From NCBI RefSeq assembly GCF_001949145.1, contig NW_019091402.1, positions 695,727 to 759,726 on the forward strand: a stretch of 64,000 nucleotides of DNA, given 5' to 3'. The notes below the pieces were generated by a model. It was not told the DNA's origin. It saw only the letters and a list, made by a program, of their open reading frames with translations, and ran no database searches. The first letter of the stretch is position 1. Each line of letters begins with the position of its first letter. A program made the translations under genes and the position numbers. This document shows positions 1 through 12,730 of this stretch, piece after piece. Origin of the DNA: Acanthaster planci. Lineage: Eukaryota; Echinodermata; Asteroidea; Valvatida; Acanthasteridae.

Positions 1-1542
1 TAAAGGACCTGCCAAACATTCTTTAACATTACTGCTTGCACATGTTTGCGACAAAATTGTTAAACGTCCCTTTACCATCAAAACTAGTTTACGTAATCAG
101 CATTCCCATACATGCAGAGGTTAACTGCATTTTTTTCCTTGACAAACAAATGAAAGAATGAATTCATTTTCAACCTACTGTAGCTGAGATGTTATTTCAC
201 AAAATCTTTCTTTAGAGTATGCCAAAAGTGCCAGCAAAGTCATCTGTATTTCGATAATTTCTAAACCAACATGACTCCAGGATAACTTGTTCAAATAAAA
301 ACAATTCAATTTGATAATTGGTTTTGTACTATTGATAAATGCGCCAGCCTTTCTTACTGTCACTGTTATCTGTTATTTATTCAGCTCTAAAAAGATCTGA
401 ATTCTATTTTTGTATCGGACACAAAGGACTGTAAAGTCATATTTATAAACGTACAAAGGTGAGTTCACGAATCGGCTGATACAACAATTTTTGTTAAATA
501 AAGAGAAAAACCCGATCACACTCTTGCAGTAGTATAGCAATGTAATACTGTAGATCACGAATCTTAGGGTTTGCTTTAAAAAGTACGCGAAATCGTAGTT
601 TTGTCAAACAAAACATGTTTTCTTTTAACATTTCTCAGTAATTTAAAAGCTTACTTAATGAGCCACACAAGAAAACACAAATGGAAATATACAGGAACAC
701 CAGTAAATTCAAAGCTCATAGCTGTGGCTCTGCACATCTCACATTATGAAACCATGATAAAACTCCTACCAGCACATATACATGTACAAGTATGCTTTTT
801 TTAAAGACCATATTAAATATTATGCATGTACCAACTATGGGTGGATCCAGAACCAAATTGGGGATGGGGAGGGGGAACCCAAAAAATGCTGTAAATTCAT
901 ATGTATCATGTAACCTTTTATGGCCCTTCTGAGGGGCGAGGCTACATTTTGTAGCTTTTTACACCCTTTTTGAGGGAAAGGAAATGAAACAGTTGAAACT
1001 ATTCGCCTTTCGTTGATTTTCAAAACAAACTGTTTGGCTCCGTTTTGGGGGTTTTTTGGTTGTTTTTTTTATTTTGCAGGGGGCCACGGCCCTGTCGCTG
1101 GTCCCCTTGAATCTGCCCTTGGCACCAACATTATGAAACACATGTAGACCTTTTTTTCTGTTCTGTTATCAAACTACAGAATTGAAGGATCAATGTCCGG
1201 CTTCACAGATTTCTCTGACTGAATTCTGACATTTTGGCTAAAATTTTAGATACAGGAAATGTGTGTGCACCTGTTCAGTGCCACTTAATTATGCTACTTA
1301 AACCTGGAAAAATTAAAATTCAATGTCCCAAAGGTACAACTACATTGTACAACTTACATGTACTTAATTATTCCAAATTACATGAAGAAGAAATAAGCAG
1401 TTAGGCCTACACATTTTTCATAGAAATATGGAACTTATCAATGTGCACTGTTCACCAATTTGTATTTTTTCTGTTAAACTACCAGTAGAAAAATTACATT
1501 TTGACCCCCTCTCCAACCTCTCATTTCAGTTTTTGTAATTAC
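1..1542. other. Presumed intron or flank; one MITE-like element
   Basis: No coding exon is recognisable here. It would be the first intron of the minus-strand gene whose exon ends at 1543. The only structure seen is the inverted-repeat element at 839-1118, listed separately. Short open frames lack any family resemblance or splice context. Confidence 0.4.
839..1118. mobile_element. MITE-like element, GGATCCAG-type inverted ends
   Basis: The left end GGGTGGATCCAG is followed by a G-rich tract. The right end has a C-rich tract and then TTGAATCTGCCC, an imperfect reverse complement of the left end. The interior has no coding potential. Elements with related ends lie at 10768-11002 and 24559-24768. 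The type is a non-autonomous DNA transposon by inference; no transposase is visible. Confidence 0.45.
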
Positions 1543-1700
1543 CTTTTTGGCGGCTATCAATATGTAGAATGAGGCAGCACCTAACATCACCAGAAATGCA
1601 ATCAGTACTGGAAGACTGGTGGGAAACAGTGCTGTAACTGCACTTATCAACTCCATTTTCAAATCCCTCAAAGATGTCAAATTTGTGTTCCAATTTTAAC
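1543..1700 (-). CDS. First coding exon of a single-pass membrane-anchored protein
   Basis: Read on the minus strand, an acceptor (TTTTTGCAG) at 1701 opens an exon with an in-frame TAA and then ATG at 1656. There are 38 codons, then AAAAAG followed by GTAATTAC as donor at 1542, phase 0. The peptide is almost entirely a hydrophobic helix (residues about 9-34, containing LPVLIAFLVMLGAASFYILI) ending in AAKK, like an N-terminal signal anchor. Later exons would lie to the left, outside the window. NADH-cytochrome b5 reductase-type proteins start this way, but the catalytic part is absent, so no name is given. The 44 nt before ATG are 5' UTR, implying at least one upstream noncoding exon. Confidence 0.4.
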
Positions 1701-1776
1701 CTGCAAAAAGTTGACAATTTCAAGCAATCTTGCATTAAAAATGAAACAGTCTATCAAGTCAACCTACCCATCCCAG

Positions 1777-1826
1777 ATCCTCCAAACTCCAATGTCTAGT
1801 TTTGGTCCCGATGGAGTTTGGAGGAT
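1777..1826. repeat. Perfect 15-bp inverted repeat, 20-nt loop
   Basis: ATCCTCCAAACTCCA at 1777-1791 is the exact reverse complement of 1812-1826. It lies just upstream of the minus-strand exon ending at 1700. It may be a hairpin or a remnant of a small palindromic element. Confidence 0.6.
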
Positions 1827-4800
1827 AGACTAGACTATGTGTAAGCACGGCCAAGCCCAAAGACAATTTCATATGAGCAGTTGTTCATGGTGCTGGATGA
1901 CCAAAGTACAGGAAAATTGGATTCGTTAGATTTTGAAGGATTAGTGAAGGTTCCTGAATAGATGTAAGGTTAAATTTAAGCAAAGGGCAATTCCGCGTAA
2001 AAGTATAAATTTGGTCATACAGTTACCAACCTCATTATCACTGGTAATCCTTAAACAATAAGAGGTGTTTCTTAAAGACTTTGGCAGTAATGAGTAGTGC
2101 GAATGTTTTTGTTTCTACTGTCATTTTCTTACTTTTTGTTTTGTGAATTATCATTAATAATCATGAAGTAGTGTAACACAACCACAGCATCTCCACTTTT
2201 GTGACAAACTGCCCCAAGTTTGAGAGCTACGGGAAGAGGCGGCAGAAGTCAGATTGATGAGCTGAAAGAAAAGAATTACCATACTTACAAATTTCAACAG
2301 GAAGTCAAGAAGCAGAGATGACTTTCACTCCTGCATCAACATCTTGAGCACAGGAAATGTGGGTTGTGTAACTCTCCTTGCAGGATGTCACAATATCACT
2401 GATGACAAGGATTGCATGTAACCTGTGCAGGAAACAATAAAATGTTGACCTGTTACAGTTACTGGTCACGACGCCGCAGCCTGTATCACTAAAAAAATAA
2501 ATCACTGAACCTTGGAATCAGACACACAAAATCGTCCATCAGCTGTGTTTGTGATTGGTAGATGAAGCACAGGGTCTAAAAATATACTGGTACTTTTGGC
2601 ATGTTTGGTGCACCGCCAAGATTTTCTGATTGTGTAAAGATGTACGCAGGCATATTACGAAACAAAAAGAGGAAGTTGTTGAAATTGATTGTTGCACAAT
2701 TTTTGGCAGGGGGAGGAGATCCTGCAATTGGGATCATTCCAAAATGTCTAATGTTCAGATGATTTCATGTGATACATGTATGTTTATTTCAACTTTAATA
2801 AAGTCCAAGTATCAAATGTATTATTTCATGTATATCTTTTGGAATGTGAATTGTAACGTTTAACAAGATGCACTGTGGGAAGATTTTTGCAGATTGCCTG
2901 TGAAGTATAAAGAATAAAAGAAAGTCGCATACTAAAATTGTTGCAATTGAGAATGTATTCATATGTCCTTTAATTTCGATGTATACATGGGTCATCGGTT
3001 TCAAAGGTGTGACATTTTTGTGTCCCTGTTTCAGATGACAAGTGTAATTTGACATAGAAATATCACTGAAATTTATTTTAAACTACCGCTATTTGTTTGG
3101 CAGGTAGGCCTTGGCCTCATTTACATTAATTTGTAAAGTTTGGAAATTAGAAAATGTGTTCTGAATTGAACATACCAATATAAATGTACATCAGATGTGC
3201 GGACAGGGACATACACAAAATTTGGACCCCTAATTTATAGAATGATCCATATGCGTCAAGTTTTGGCAGTGTTATTTCGTCTCTACATTTAAAACCGAAT
3301 AAATTTTTGGCATGCATCATCCCTCACATCCTAACATTACACAATTTACATCATTCGTCATGTTCATATCTGTCATGTTCATGATGTTACTCGGTGTTCA
3401 TCATATGCAAAATATATCACTTCAAACTTGCAAACAAAATTACCAAAAACACGATAAATACACTTTGAAAAAAATCCCAAATGCACGCGTAACATTTCTT
3501 TTTAAAAAGCATCCTCGGAGTTCAAATTTTCAAAATTCTCCCTTACAATCGAGCCTCCCCCCTCCCCGAACCCCGCCCCAGCCGGCCGCAAATGGTTAAC
3601 GTTGGTTGCAGCTGCGCCAAACACAGCACGACTTGCTTTCCCGTGGATACTTTGCCGCAGAAATTCATCTACTGCTATATTTTCTGAAAAGCAAAATACA
3701 TGCCTTAGCTCAAAAATGAGACAGCACTGCATTTCAATTTCTTCGATCACCGAGGGTCGTCGTCACCCGATGCCAGAAATTACTCAACCATGCACTCCGC
3801 GTCTGTAGCTTTTTATAGGTGATCGTATGATATGCAAATTTTTTGGGTCGCTCTGAATGGGTCTAGTTCCCAAAACCCACAAACACAAATTCGCCTTTTA
3901 TTCACGCAGTCACCTGTTTATAATTGTTAGCCAGGTCGTCATGCCGCTAATCGCGCATGATACGTTGCATGCGCCACGTACCGTTAGATTTTGGACGGTA
4001 AGACTTTATTTCAAAAATATCAACTAACGTAGCTTTCATCTCATTACTGATAACAGAAACAGGATGAGGCTTTTCCCCACTAATATCACAAGCGTCGTCT
4101 CAGTGGAAGATGGTGTTTCTCGCCTGTCCTTCCTCCATGATGCATTGCAGTATTGGTCTCTTCGAAGCCTCACTCACTGCATGCACGGCCTACGTTATTG
4201 TTTAAATTGAAACCGCACGGGGGCGCCCTGCTTAGCTCCAGCACCATGCCAGGATGTTTAGCATTGAGGTTTTTCAAAACAAGTGTATAATTGTGAAATT
4301 TCACTTTTGTTCCTCACATTGATCTGGTGTGAACCTTGCCTAGTTGATTTGACATGTTTTTGTAGCTTGGTGCAATGATACATTCATGATTTGTCGTTTT
4401 TCCCCCATATCTCAAAAAATATTTTTCCTGTGCAATTTCTGTTTAGACCACAGCCATTTTACTTTTTTACTATTTTTTTAGCCATTGTCAATTGTACTCA
4501 TGCTTTACTTCCTAAACAGTAAGACTACTCCGTATCTTACTGTTTAGGAAGAACTCGTGCTTAAAACAGTCCTTGTGGGACAGACTGGTGTGCAGTTTTT
4601 TAATTGAAGGTCATAATTTGATATTGATGTGAGCTCAACATGGATACATCATATGTTTAACTGTAAGTTTTACTAGTGTTTTTGATATTCCTATAATCTA
4701 TATTTTTACCTTGCCAGGCCTCACAAGCCCCTGTTTTGCGCCCGAGTCCTACATGTACATGTACGTCTCAACCCGCTCCTTCCTGGCTTTGTTTTTTATT

Positions 4801-5299
4801 TTCCCGTTGGTCCGATGGTTTTGTCATTTACTTGGAATTCTGTCCATAGTCAATGTTTTTTGATGTTTGCCTCTGTCTTTTATTTTTCAGCAATTTAAAT
4901 CCTCCGTCCATTTGTTATTGTGTCACAGATGTGAATTACAGGAAAGGTTTTTCAAACAGACATACTCTCAATAATAATGGCAATTGGTGAATAATTAGTC
5001 AATAATTAGTGACTTCTTGTCATTAATTACTTGTGCATGCTCCTATATGTGTTGGCCGAGTTTACTCAAAAAAGCAAAATGATTGGCCTGGTACTCTTTC
5101 CAAACATGATAAATTATATGTAAATTTTTGAGTAACTTTGAGAAATGAATACAGTAAGACTGAAGTACACAAGATGACATTCAATGCTGCTTTCTGTGGA
5201 GAATGGTGTTAACCATCAGATGAACAAGCATGACATTAACCGACTGCGTGATTCCCCCTTCACTCTTGACAGAGATCAGGTATCTTCAGGAAACCCACC
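1827..5299. other. Intergenic region between divergent genes; GC- and CpG-richer block near 3.5-4.25 kb
   Basis: No recognisable protein. On the minus strand, 2290-2422 has a good acceptor (TTTCCTGCACAG) and a donor (GTAAGTATGG), so it could be a noncoding exon of the gene at 1543-1700. The stretch about 3500-4250 is richer in CpG than its surroundings and contains a donor-like GGACG/GTAAGA on the plus strand near 3999. It is therefore a candidate divergent promoter for that gene and for SLC35B3. This is inference from composition only. Confidence 0.3.
4508..4551. repeat. Perfect 16-bp inverted repeat, 12-nt loop
   Basis: CTTCCTAAACAGTAAG at 4508-4523 pairs exactly with 4536-4551. It lies 0.75 kb upstream of the SLC35B3 start codon. 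It is either a hairpin or a microscopic palindromic insertion; no function is assigned. Confidence 0.6.
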
Positions 5300-8200
5300 A
5301 TGGCAACTGGTCCTCCAAGTTCGTCCAGTGAGCATGTTGTGAACATGACCAATGGGGGCGGACAAGACAGGCCGACAGAAACAGGGAAGACGGTGCCAAA
5401 GTACCACCTACCAATGCTTGCACAGTTCAGTATTGGTGTGGCAGGCATATTTTTCTTCTACCTGATCTACGGATACGTCCAGGTAGGGAAGTCGTAAATT
5501 CGTCTGGAAAAAAAAGTGCTCCCCCCCTTGATTTCTTTTACAAATCTGTATTCTCTTTGATGAGTTCTATTTGATTCCATTCTATGCATACCATCCGTAA
5601 GATACTGGAATTAAAGCTGCATTCAGATGCCATCAGAAATGATTATTGACAAAAGTCTTTTTGGATTCAATAAACTTTTTTATAAGTATTTTCTGACCTT
5701 TTTTGCTAAGCGTGCAATAACTTACTATCATTCAGGCCATGTATGATGATATTGTGGTGGCTATATAGGATGACATTGTGACATCTCACCCGTTTCTTTT
5801 CGGACACTGGACCCCCTGTTGTCTGATAGGAGTTGTTTTTCAGAGAGCCTGAACGGAAGCCTTTTGGATGGTATCTGACTCTAGTTCAGTTTGCCTGTTA
5901 CACTTTGCTTGCTTCAGTTGAGATGAAGTGGAAGGGCTGTCAACCACGAAGGTACCCTTTCATTTTTAACATAACTGAGAGTAATACAAGACTTGGCATT
6001 CACAAAATAGTAAACTCAAGAATTCATGGACAATGCATCTGAGAACAGCAAGGTGTTGTCTTGCACAGGAGTTTTCCATGTGCACATGCATCTTTTGTTT
6101 AAAAATTGGAGCACAGTGGAGCAATGTGTACTACAAAGAAAGTTTCCAAATGGAACATTTTAAATTTAACAGGTAAACGGTAACACAAACGTTGGGGGAA
6201 GTAAGCTGATGGAACATGGCCCAGTTGCAGTTCAGATTTGATCATATTTTCTCGAAGATGAAGAAGTTATTTCAATCTGATTGTAAGAGACATTGCATTC
6301 AAACTTGGTTTTAAAATGTGTCTCTTGTTCTGTTCTTGAGCAGCATTCCCCTGAAGACCTACGTATTCCTGGCATTTCTGACAGTGGGTACAATGGGCAT
6401 GTCCAATTCCTCTGTGGGATATCTTAACTATCCCACCCAGGTCATCTTCAAGTGCTGCAAGCTGATCCCAGTCATGATTGGAGGTGTTCTCATACAAGGT
6501 GATGGATTTGGTATAGGGGTGAACAGATGGCCGCTGTATGTCCAACTTAGCTCACTGAGGCTCAAAGTAGCACATGTACCTGTGGCAACTGCCTTAAACT
6601 GCAAGCCAGTGGCTTGTCATCACTGGCCATAGCCACAACTTTCAAACATGGCCTTTAACAAGTTAGTAAAAACACTTTATGTTGACGTTTGTGCATGTGT
6701 GTATATGCTGCGCTGCGCACACACCCATACTTGTTCTTAGTTGCGGGGATAAACATTATTGCACGTATTTTGTGGGGACCAAAAACATTGTGAGGACTGA
6801 GACATGTCCCCAAATCTTTGTCTTTATTTGCCTAACGCAAGAGTTGTCCCCTTCATGATTTATTTTCCCCTTTAATTTTCCCTTCAATTGTCCCCTCAGC
6901 AATCCATTTTGATATAATGCTGATAGTGCAGACCAATGATTTGTCCTCTCTTGACAAAATATCATCAGTAATTCTGTAATATAGTAAAGACCGCTGGTCC
7001 TTTTCCTTATCCAGGGAAGAAATACGGTCCGATCGATGTCAGCGCGGCCCTGTGTATGAGTGTGGGTCTGATCTTTTTCATACTTGCCGACAGCACTGTG
7101 TCACCAAACTTCAACCACACAGGTATGACTTCATCCAAATCCACATGGGCATGTGCAGTACAAACAGGCACAAAAAGTCAGGTACATTTGAGAAAAATTT
7201 TAAGTATGAATTTGTGAGCATGTGTGGAGTACAAACGGTCAGGTACGTGTATGTACAACTGTACACGGACATAATCTGAGAAAAATCATACCCTGGTGAC
7301 GCCGTGCACGACAAAGGCAGTATCTGCCCATAAAACGTCATATGTCATTTTATTAACATATACGCCATATGTTGTATTATTCATGACTGTAACCGGCTTG
7401 CGCCCAGATGGTGTCTCCCATTTAATACCCACTATAAGTCATGTGACTTAGCAGGCGCAATTGGTCTATTACTGTATTCTCACACCAATTTTAACCACAC
7501 TATTTCATTTTAAATTCAATGATTGTACACGATGCATTTTAGCCCAAAACTATTATTCCATACTGTTGTGAACATTATACTTGAGGTCATATGTTCCCTG
7601 TAATTTTTTTTTGAAAGTCATTTCAAAGAAACTGACTTTTATTTTTTGGTGACAGATTTACGGGGATTGAATTTAAGATGAAAAGTGTGCATCATGAAAT
7701 GACAAAGTGTACATGTTTGTTTTTGCTACCTCAGGTATCCTTATGATCTCCACTGCATTATGTGCTGACGCAGTCATCGGAAATGTCCAAGAAAAGGCCA
7801 TGAAGACTTATGAAGCCAGCAACAATGAAGTAGTGAGTAATTCGGTTCACGTTTATTTTACAGCTAATTAAAAGGGATTCCTAATGGATAGTACTTGACC
7901 GTCGTAAGATACAAGTCTCTAGAAGCATCCCTTGTGGCCTTGCTGTGTACTTGGCCACCCAAAGTCATCCCCAGTAAGAACATCTTGAGTGATTGTCTAT
8001 ATTAAAACTTGCTATAGAATGTTGGAGCTCACTTTCATACATAGGGTATTTCAGAAAGTCCTGTAACATCAACAGATAACCAAATTTTGATGTCTCCTCC
8101 ATCCCATTAAAATGAAAATGACACAAACCAAACCAAGCAACACTACCCTGGACAGTTAAATTTCATTCCTTCTCTAAATTTCTTCACAGGTACTCTACTC

Positions 8201-10479
8201 CTATGCCAATCGGCTTCTTCTACATCCTGTTTTATCTCTTTGTTAACGGAAACTTATTTAGTAGCTTTTGGTTTTTCTATGAGGTATGTATCACCATGTT
8301 GTGAGGTAGGGCTGCTTTGACTTTATGCTTCATTGCACTGTTATAAAATAACTGTGGTTAGAGAGGAATGTCACTCAGCAGGTAAATTCCATCTTTGGCT
8401 GATTAAACAGTAACGAGAAATTCAGTCTTTATTTTTCAAGGGTGCAGCCAAGTCTGCACTTCTGATATTAAACTTGGCCCTTTTTAGACTTTTACTTAAA
8501 CAGAAATTTTTGCTACCCATGTCACATTACACAGAAACTTTGCATGGACCACTAACATTTTCATGGAGCCTCTTCATGATTTGTTACATTATTTCTATTC
8601 TGAAATTTGGCTTTGATGTATATTTTTGACCTTTGAACTTTGACCTTCCCTTGCAGCATCCCACAGAAACATATGGTTATGCGTTTCTCTACGGATTATC
8701 TGGTTTCTTTGGGGTTTCGTTCGTGCTGTCAATGATCCGAACATTTGGAGCTTTGATGACAGTTACAGGTAAGAGATTCCAAAATTATGATTTGGGTCTA
8801 CATTTAATTAAAGATGTTTTTACAGGAGCCTCATTTGTCCGGTAAGGGCAAAACGTGTAATTAAAATTAACATCTCCCTGATGCAACATGCATCTTGGCA
8901 CCCACTTCTACATCTGACTCAGACCAGCCAGCCGACCCTGGCAATCTCAGTGGTTGAGTGGTTAGGACATCTGCACTAGAAGGGTTTGTGGGTTCGAGTC
9001 CCACCCGCAAATTTTTTTTTGCAAGTTCTCGGACAAGCACTGAGTGTACAGTATTTATGAATATACTTTGGGTAAGGGCAAAATTGGTAATTAAGTAAAG
9101 TACATCTTGAAATAACCAGGTACCGGCAATTCTTTGATTTTCTGTGTATAACAATACTGTTGAGTACTGAAATGAATACATCATGCGTACAGTTATGTGC
9201 GTAAAAGGCATCAGCGCGTGAACCAGCGCGTGAACCAGCACATGCATGCTACATTTGTTTGCACTACAATTCTTGGTTCAAATGACTCACGCTTAGGCAC
9301 TCATACTACCACTTCTTAAAATGAAAACGTGGGCTCCAAGTTTTACCTCGATCTTCCATAAATTGAGAGAGAAAATTAGTTTCATATTGTGTGTTGATTT
9401 TTCCCACGACCACCTCATCAGTCAGTGTGTTTCTTCTCCGAATTGAAATCAAATCGTTTGTTGTTTCGATGACTTGGCTTTTTCCCTTACAGTTACAACT
9501 TGTCGCAAAGCAGTCACCATAGTATTATCCTTTGTGTTCTTCACAAAGCCGTTCACGATGCAGTAAGTATTGATTCATTGGGAGACTTTGAGACGCATGG
9601 TGGCAGCAGACAAACCAGTCCTTCTCCGCGGTAGCGCGCGTGCTCAGAACTAACACCCATGCCCAGAACTGCACGCGCATGCCCACATCATGCCACAAAG
9701 TCTCCCATTAGTGATGTCTTATCCACAGTATTGTGATATGCACATTAAGGATGGGACGTTTACACACGTGTTTAAAAAGAAAGTCCCAAATCCTTTCACA
9801 GATTTTCTCAAACCACCCCTTTTAAAGGTTTGACATGTTGATTGATACCATCTGGCATTTTTATTGTAAACAATGCCTGTTACATACTGTATTTTTCCCT
9901 TTCAGCATCCATGTACTTTTTTAAGAAATAAGTGGATTCCAAAACAATAAACATTACATGTAATTGTTTTAAATGCCCCGACATCAATCTACATTGTTAC
10001 ATAGGTTGGACCATTCACATTGTTGAACAACATATAATTATGCATATAATTAGATGAAAACACCGAGGTAGGCAGCGGCAGCCTCTGTAAAGTATTGGCC
10101 AAATGTTAAAACGGTGTGGGAAAGTTTTTGAAAGCAGTATTCAAATTAAACATAAGTTTCCATTATTAATGCACATTCCAGTACTTCGTTTTAGCTCTGG
10201 TAGCTCTTATCTTGACTTTAATTCATCCTGTTCTAAGTTCATTCTGTTAGGATAGTTCTTTCTCACAACAGTGACACCTTGTATCCTTATATCTTTTTTC
10301 ACATTATTTTTCTTAGATATGTATGGTCAGGACTTTTGGTTCTCCTTGGCATCTTTCTCAATGTCTACAGCAAGAACCGACATAAGATAAACAACCTTCT
10401 TTCTGACAGTGTCCGTCGACTCATTATCTGCCTCCAGCAAAGGGAATCCAAGGTGCAGCACCAGACTATGGAAGTATGA
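5300..10479 (+). CDS. SLC35B3: Adenosine 3'-phospho 5'-phosphosulfate transporter 2-like (SLC35B3), with a one-base frame break in exon 6
   Basis: Nucleotide-sugar transporter family member that moves PAPS, the sulfate donor, into the Golgi for sulfation. Coding exons: 5300-5482, 5830-5951, 6344-6498, 7015-7122, 7735-7832, 8190-8283, 8657-8768, 9493-9562, 10317-10479 (stop). ATG sits in a strong ACCATGG context. Family blocks seen in order: FYLIYGYVQ, GWYLTLVQFACYTL, FLTVGTMGMSNSSVGYLNYP, TQVIFKCCKLIPVMIGGV, ALCADAVIGNVQEKAMK, TYGYAFLYGLSGFFGVSFVL, and YVWSGLLVLLGIFLNVYSKN near the C terminus. About ten hydrophobic segments are present, as usual. The coding length is 1105 nt, one more than a multiple of three. 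Exon 6 is 94 nt although both flanking junctions demand 93; the surplus A is at 8208/8209. Read literally, translation stops at the TAA at 8232-8234. All other exons are intact, so an assembly error or a recent allele is likelier than an old pseudogene. Confidence 0.9.
8885..9060 (+). mobile_element. tRNA-derived SINE fragment
   Basis: An A-box-like GTGGTTGAGTGGTTAGG near 8951 and a canonical B box GGGTTCGAGTCCC near 8990-9003 have tRNA spacing. The acceptor stem does not close, and a T-rich stretch plus unrelated sequence follows. It lies in SLC35B3 intron 7, in sense orientation. I read it as a SINE head, not a working tRNA gene. Confidence 0.55.
9575..9711. mobile_element. Short palindromic MITE-like element next to a splice donor
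   Basis: CATTGGGAGACTTTG at the left is answered by CAAAGTCTCCCATTA at the right, enclosing about 105 bp that is CpG-rich and rich in alternating CG/GC. It starts only 13 bp after the exon 8 donor of SLC35B3 (9563). There is no coding content. Confidence 0.55.
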
Positions 10480-10767
10480 TCACGTGTACTTTGGCCACCC
10501 GTGAAATGAGAAGCTTCGTTTCAGGAGAGAGAAATTCAGACAGGATAAAGGCTGGTTTGTACTTGGCGTAAAAATGAACGTGAACAGGAAATTGTGACAC
10601 CACACCAAACATTCACGCTTGGAATTTGCAAAGTTGAACACGTTTCAGCGCCAACAAATTTTGCTGTAAATGTTCTGTGACATCAAATTTGCTTTGTTTT
10701 CAAGCAAATATGCAAGCAAAGTATGAGCCAGCTGTAAGGGAAAAAGACTGTCAACAGAGATCTGGGC

Positions 10768-11002
10768 AGGGGCAGATCCAGGAATTTTACGGGGGGAGGG
10801 TAAGGGGTGTTAGGCCAGTAATTTTTGAATGTCTCATTTTTGTGGATAAACAGAAATGATGCTGAAACATACATGACAAACATAGTTTACAGTGGTATTA
10901 TTGCACTTATTTAGGTATTTTTAATTTTTCCCATTTCCCCCTTTTTTTCGCTCAGGGTGGGGGGATTCAACCCCCAGCCCCCCTCCCCCGGATCCATGCC
11001 CG
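10768..11002. mobile_element. MITE-like element, GGATCCAG-type inverted ends
   Basis: The left end GGGGCAGATCCAGG is followed by ACGGGGGGAGGG. The right end has CCCCCCTCCCCC followed by GGATCCATGCCC. The ends are imperfect inverted repeats bordered internally by G and C tracts. The interior is AT-rich and non-coding. Related to 839-1118 and 24559-24768. Confidence 0.5.
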
Positions 11003-12507
11003 CTGGGGTAGTGCAGGCAGTCAACATTCTTGTGTGATCTCCTTGTCTTTCAAAGGCCAAATATAATTGAAAGTAAAGCAAAGTGCTTCATTTTCTTCAA
11101 AACTCTTTGTTAAAAACTATCAGAAATTAAGGTTTAAGATGCATGCTCACATTGTCCTTGTCAGTATCAAAGAAAAAGCAGCATTTCATACCAAGAGTTG
11201 GGGAATGATATCAGAGAAACATTTGGTTGTAGTGTGTCCTCTTCAAGTTTTCTTGCAGCACTCAGTGTATGTATATTTGCATCTTTACAAGAACGTGGAC
11301 TGCACATGTGTGGTACACCCTTATATTTGGCTAAACTCCCCGTGAAGGTTTTGAGAGAGCCTTCCTCTTTATTCCCCACTTGTTAAGGATTCCTAACACA
11401 AGAAGAAAGTTGCAAATACTTAAGCTCTTTGAACTAACTATAACTCTTTCACCACTAAAAAGATTTGTTCTTGTTTGTTTCAACCTGTTAACTTGTTTTT
11501 GATTTAACAATGGGATGGTAAGCGGAAAGTAACAGAAAGATTTTTCCATCACTTAGTAGAGGTACCTGCACTTGAGAACTTTCATCGTGGTCAGAAATCA
11601 TATCACTGACTCAAATCACATTCAATTACCATAGAAACAGACAAATAATTTCATTTGTCGGGGTGCAGGTAGTTAAATGTCTATCCCACAGATGGAGTAA
11701 CTTTTGCCAGAAATTGTGCCATTTATTTGCTTTTTATTCATGTTATTATTGCGTACCTGCACAGGCAAATCTGATCCAGGGTGAAAATATAGAAATGCAC
11801 TTCACCCAATCGGCCATGTTTTTGTAAATTAGTTGTTTCGATTGGTCTGGAACTTTTTTCACCCGTTTTAATTTTTAAATATTTTTTAATGTTTTATAAA
11901 TTCCCATAGAGGAGGGAAAGTGTTTGGTTCTTAGTAGTTCCTTGCTGTCTTGCAACAAGCGGGACAAAAATATCAATTGATTCTTAATCATTTTGATTTT
12001 TTAAATTGATTCCTCTGTAGTGGTGATTTTCATCATTACGTTGTAAATGACTCCACCAATAGAATTAAAACTTTTACGTCATCTGCAAAAAAAGGCTTTT
12101 TCCTCTGAAGTGTTGATTTCTCTCAGGGGAAAACATGCTTGGCCGCGGAATATGTATAACATACTTGTTCACAAGGGTTTATAAAAATGCTTGCCTTTGC
12201 AAAAACCTAGGCCTAGGGGCAGTTTCTTTTCAAATTGACTATTACTGATAATGAAACAGCAGATTTGAAAAAGCCAGTTGGCATGGTTCACCCAAAAATT
12301 TGTTGAACTCTAGGATAGAGGTGATACCTTGCCACCAAAAATGAGGATGTCGAGCACTGTTTGTACTCATTCCGCAAACCTGAAGCGTCCTTTAAGGATG
12401 ATAATGGCTGTGTCCAAATCATTTATATGTGGCTAGAAAACACACATGACCCTATGGACAGTGGCTGTATCCATTGTCATAGACTCATGCATAACGTCAT
12501 CCCAGGG

Positions 12508-12730
12508 TTCATGCTATTTAGCGTCAATGAGCGTCAGCAAAGCATCGTGAATTTTTTCTATTTTCCTGCGAGAATCTGGAAGCTAATTCGGTGTCTCTCT
12601 TACACAGTGGCAGGTGTTAGAGTCTCTAAAATATGATAAAACCACTTTTAAATCTTTGGATTGAATGCATTTTCAAGTTGTTGATGCTTTGTTGACGCTC
12701 CCTGTGTGTGTTGATGCTAAATAGCATGAC
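12508..12730. mobile_element. MITE-like element with long inverted ends (ATGCTATTTAGCGTCAA family), copy 1
   Basis: The left arm, from CATGCTATTTAGCGTCAA through GCGTCAGCAAAGCATC, is mirrored on the right by GATGCTTTGTTGACGC through TGATGCTAAATAGCATG. Arms are about 40 bp and imperfect. The interior includes TTAGAGTCT and AAAATATGATAAA(A)CCACTTT, also present in the copy at 56215-56672. No open frame of note. Confidence 0.65.

Noticed and set aside
8940-9005. Candidate tRNA gene
   Set aside because: A and B boxes are good, but the acceptor stem does not pair and the context matches other SINEs in the window.
5300-10479. SLC35B3 as an old pseudogene
   Set aside because: Only one base is out of place; all splice sites and all other exons are intact.
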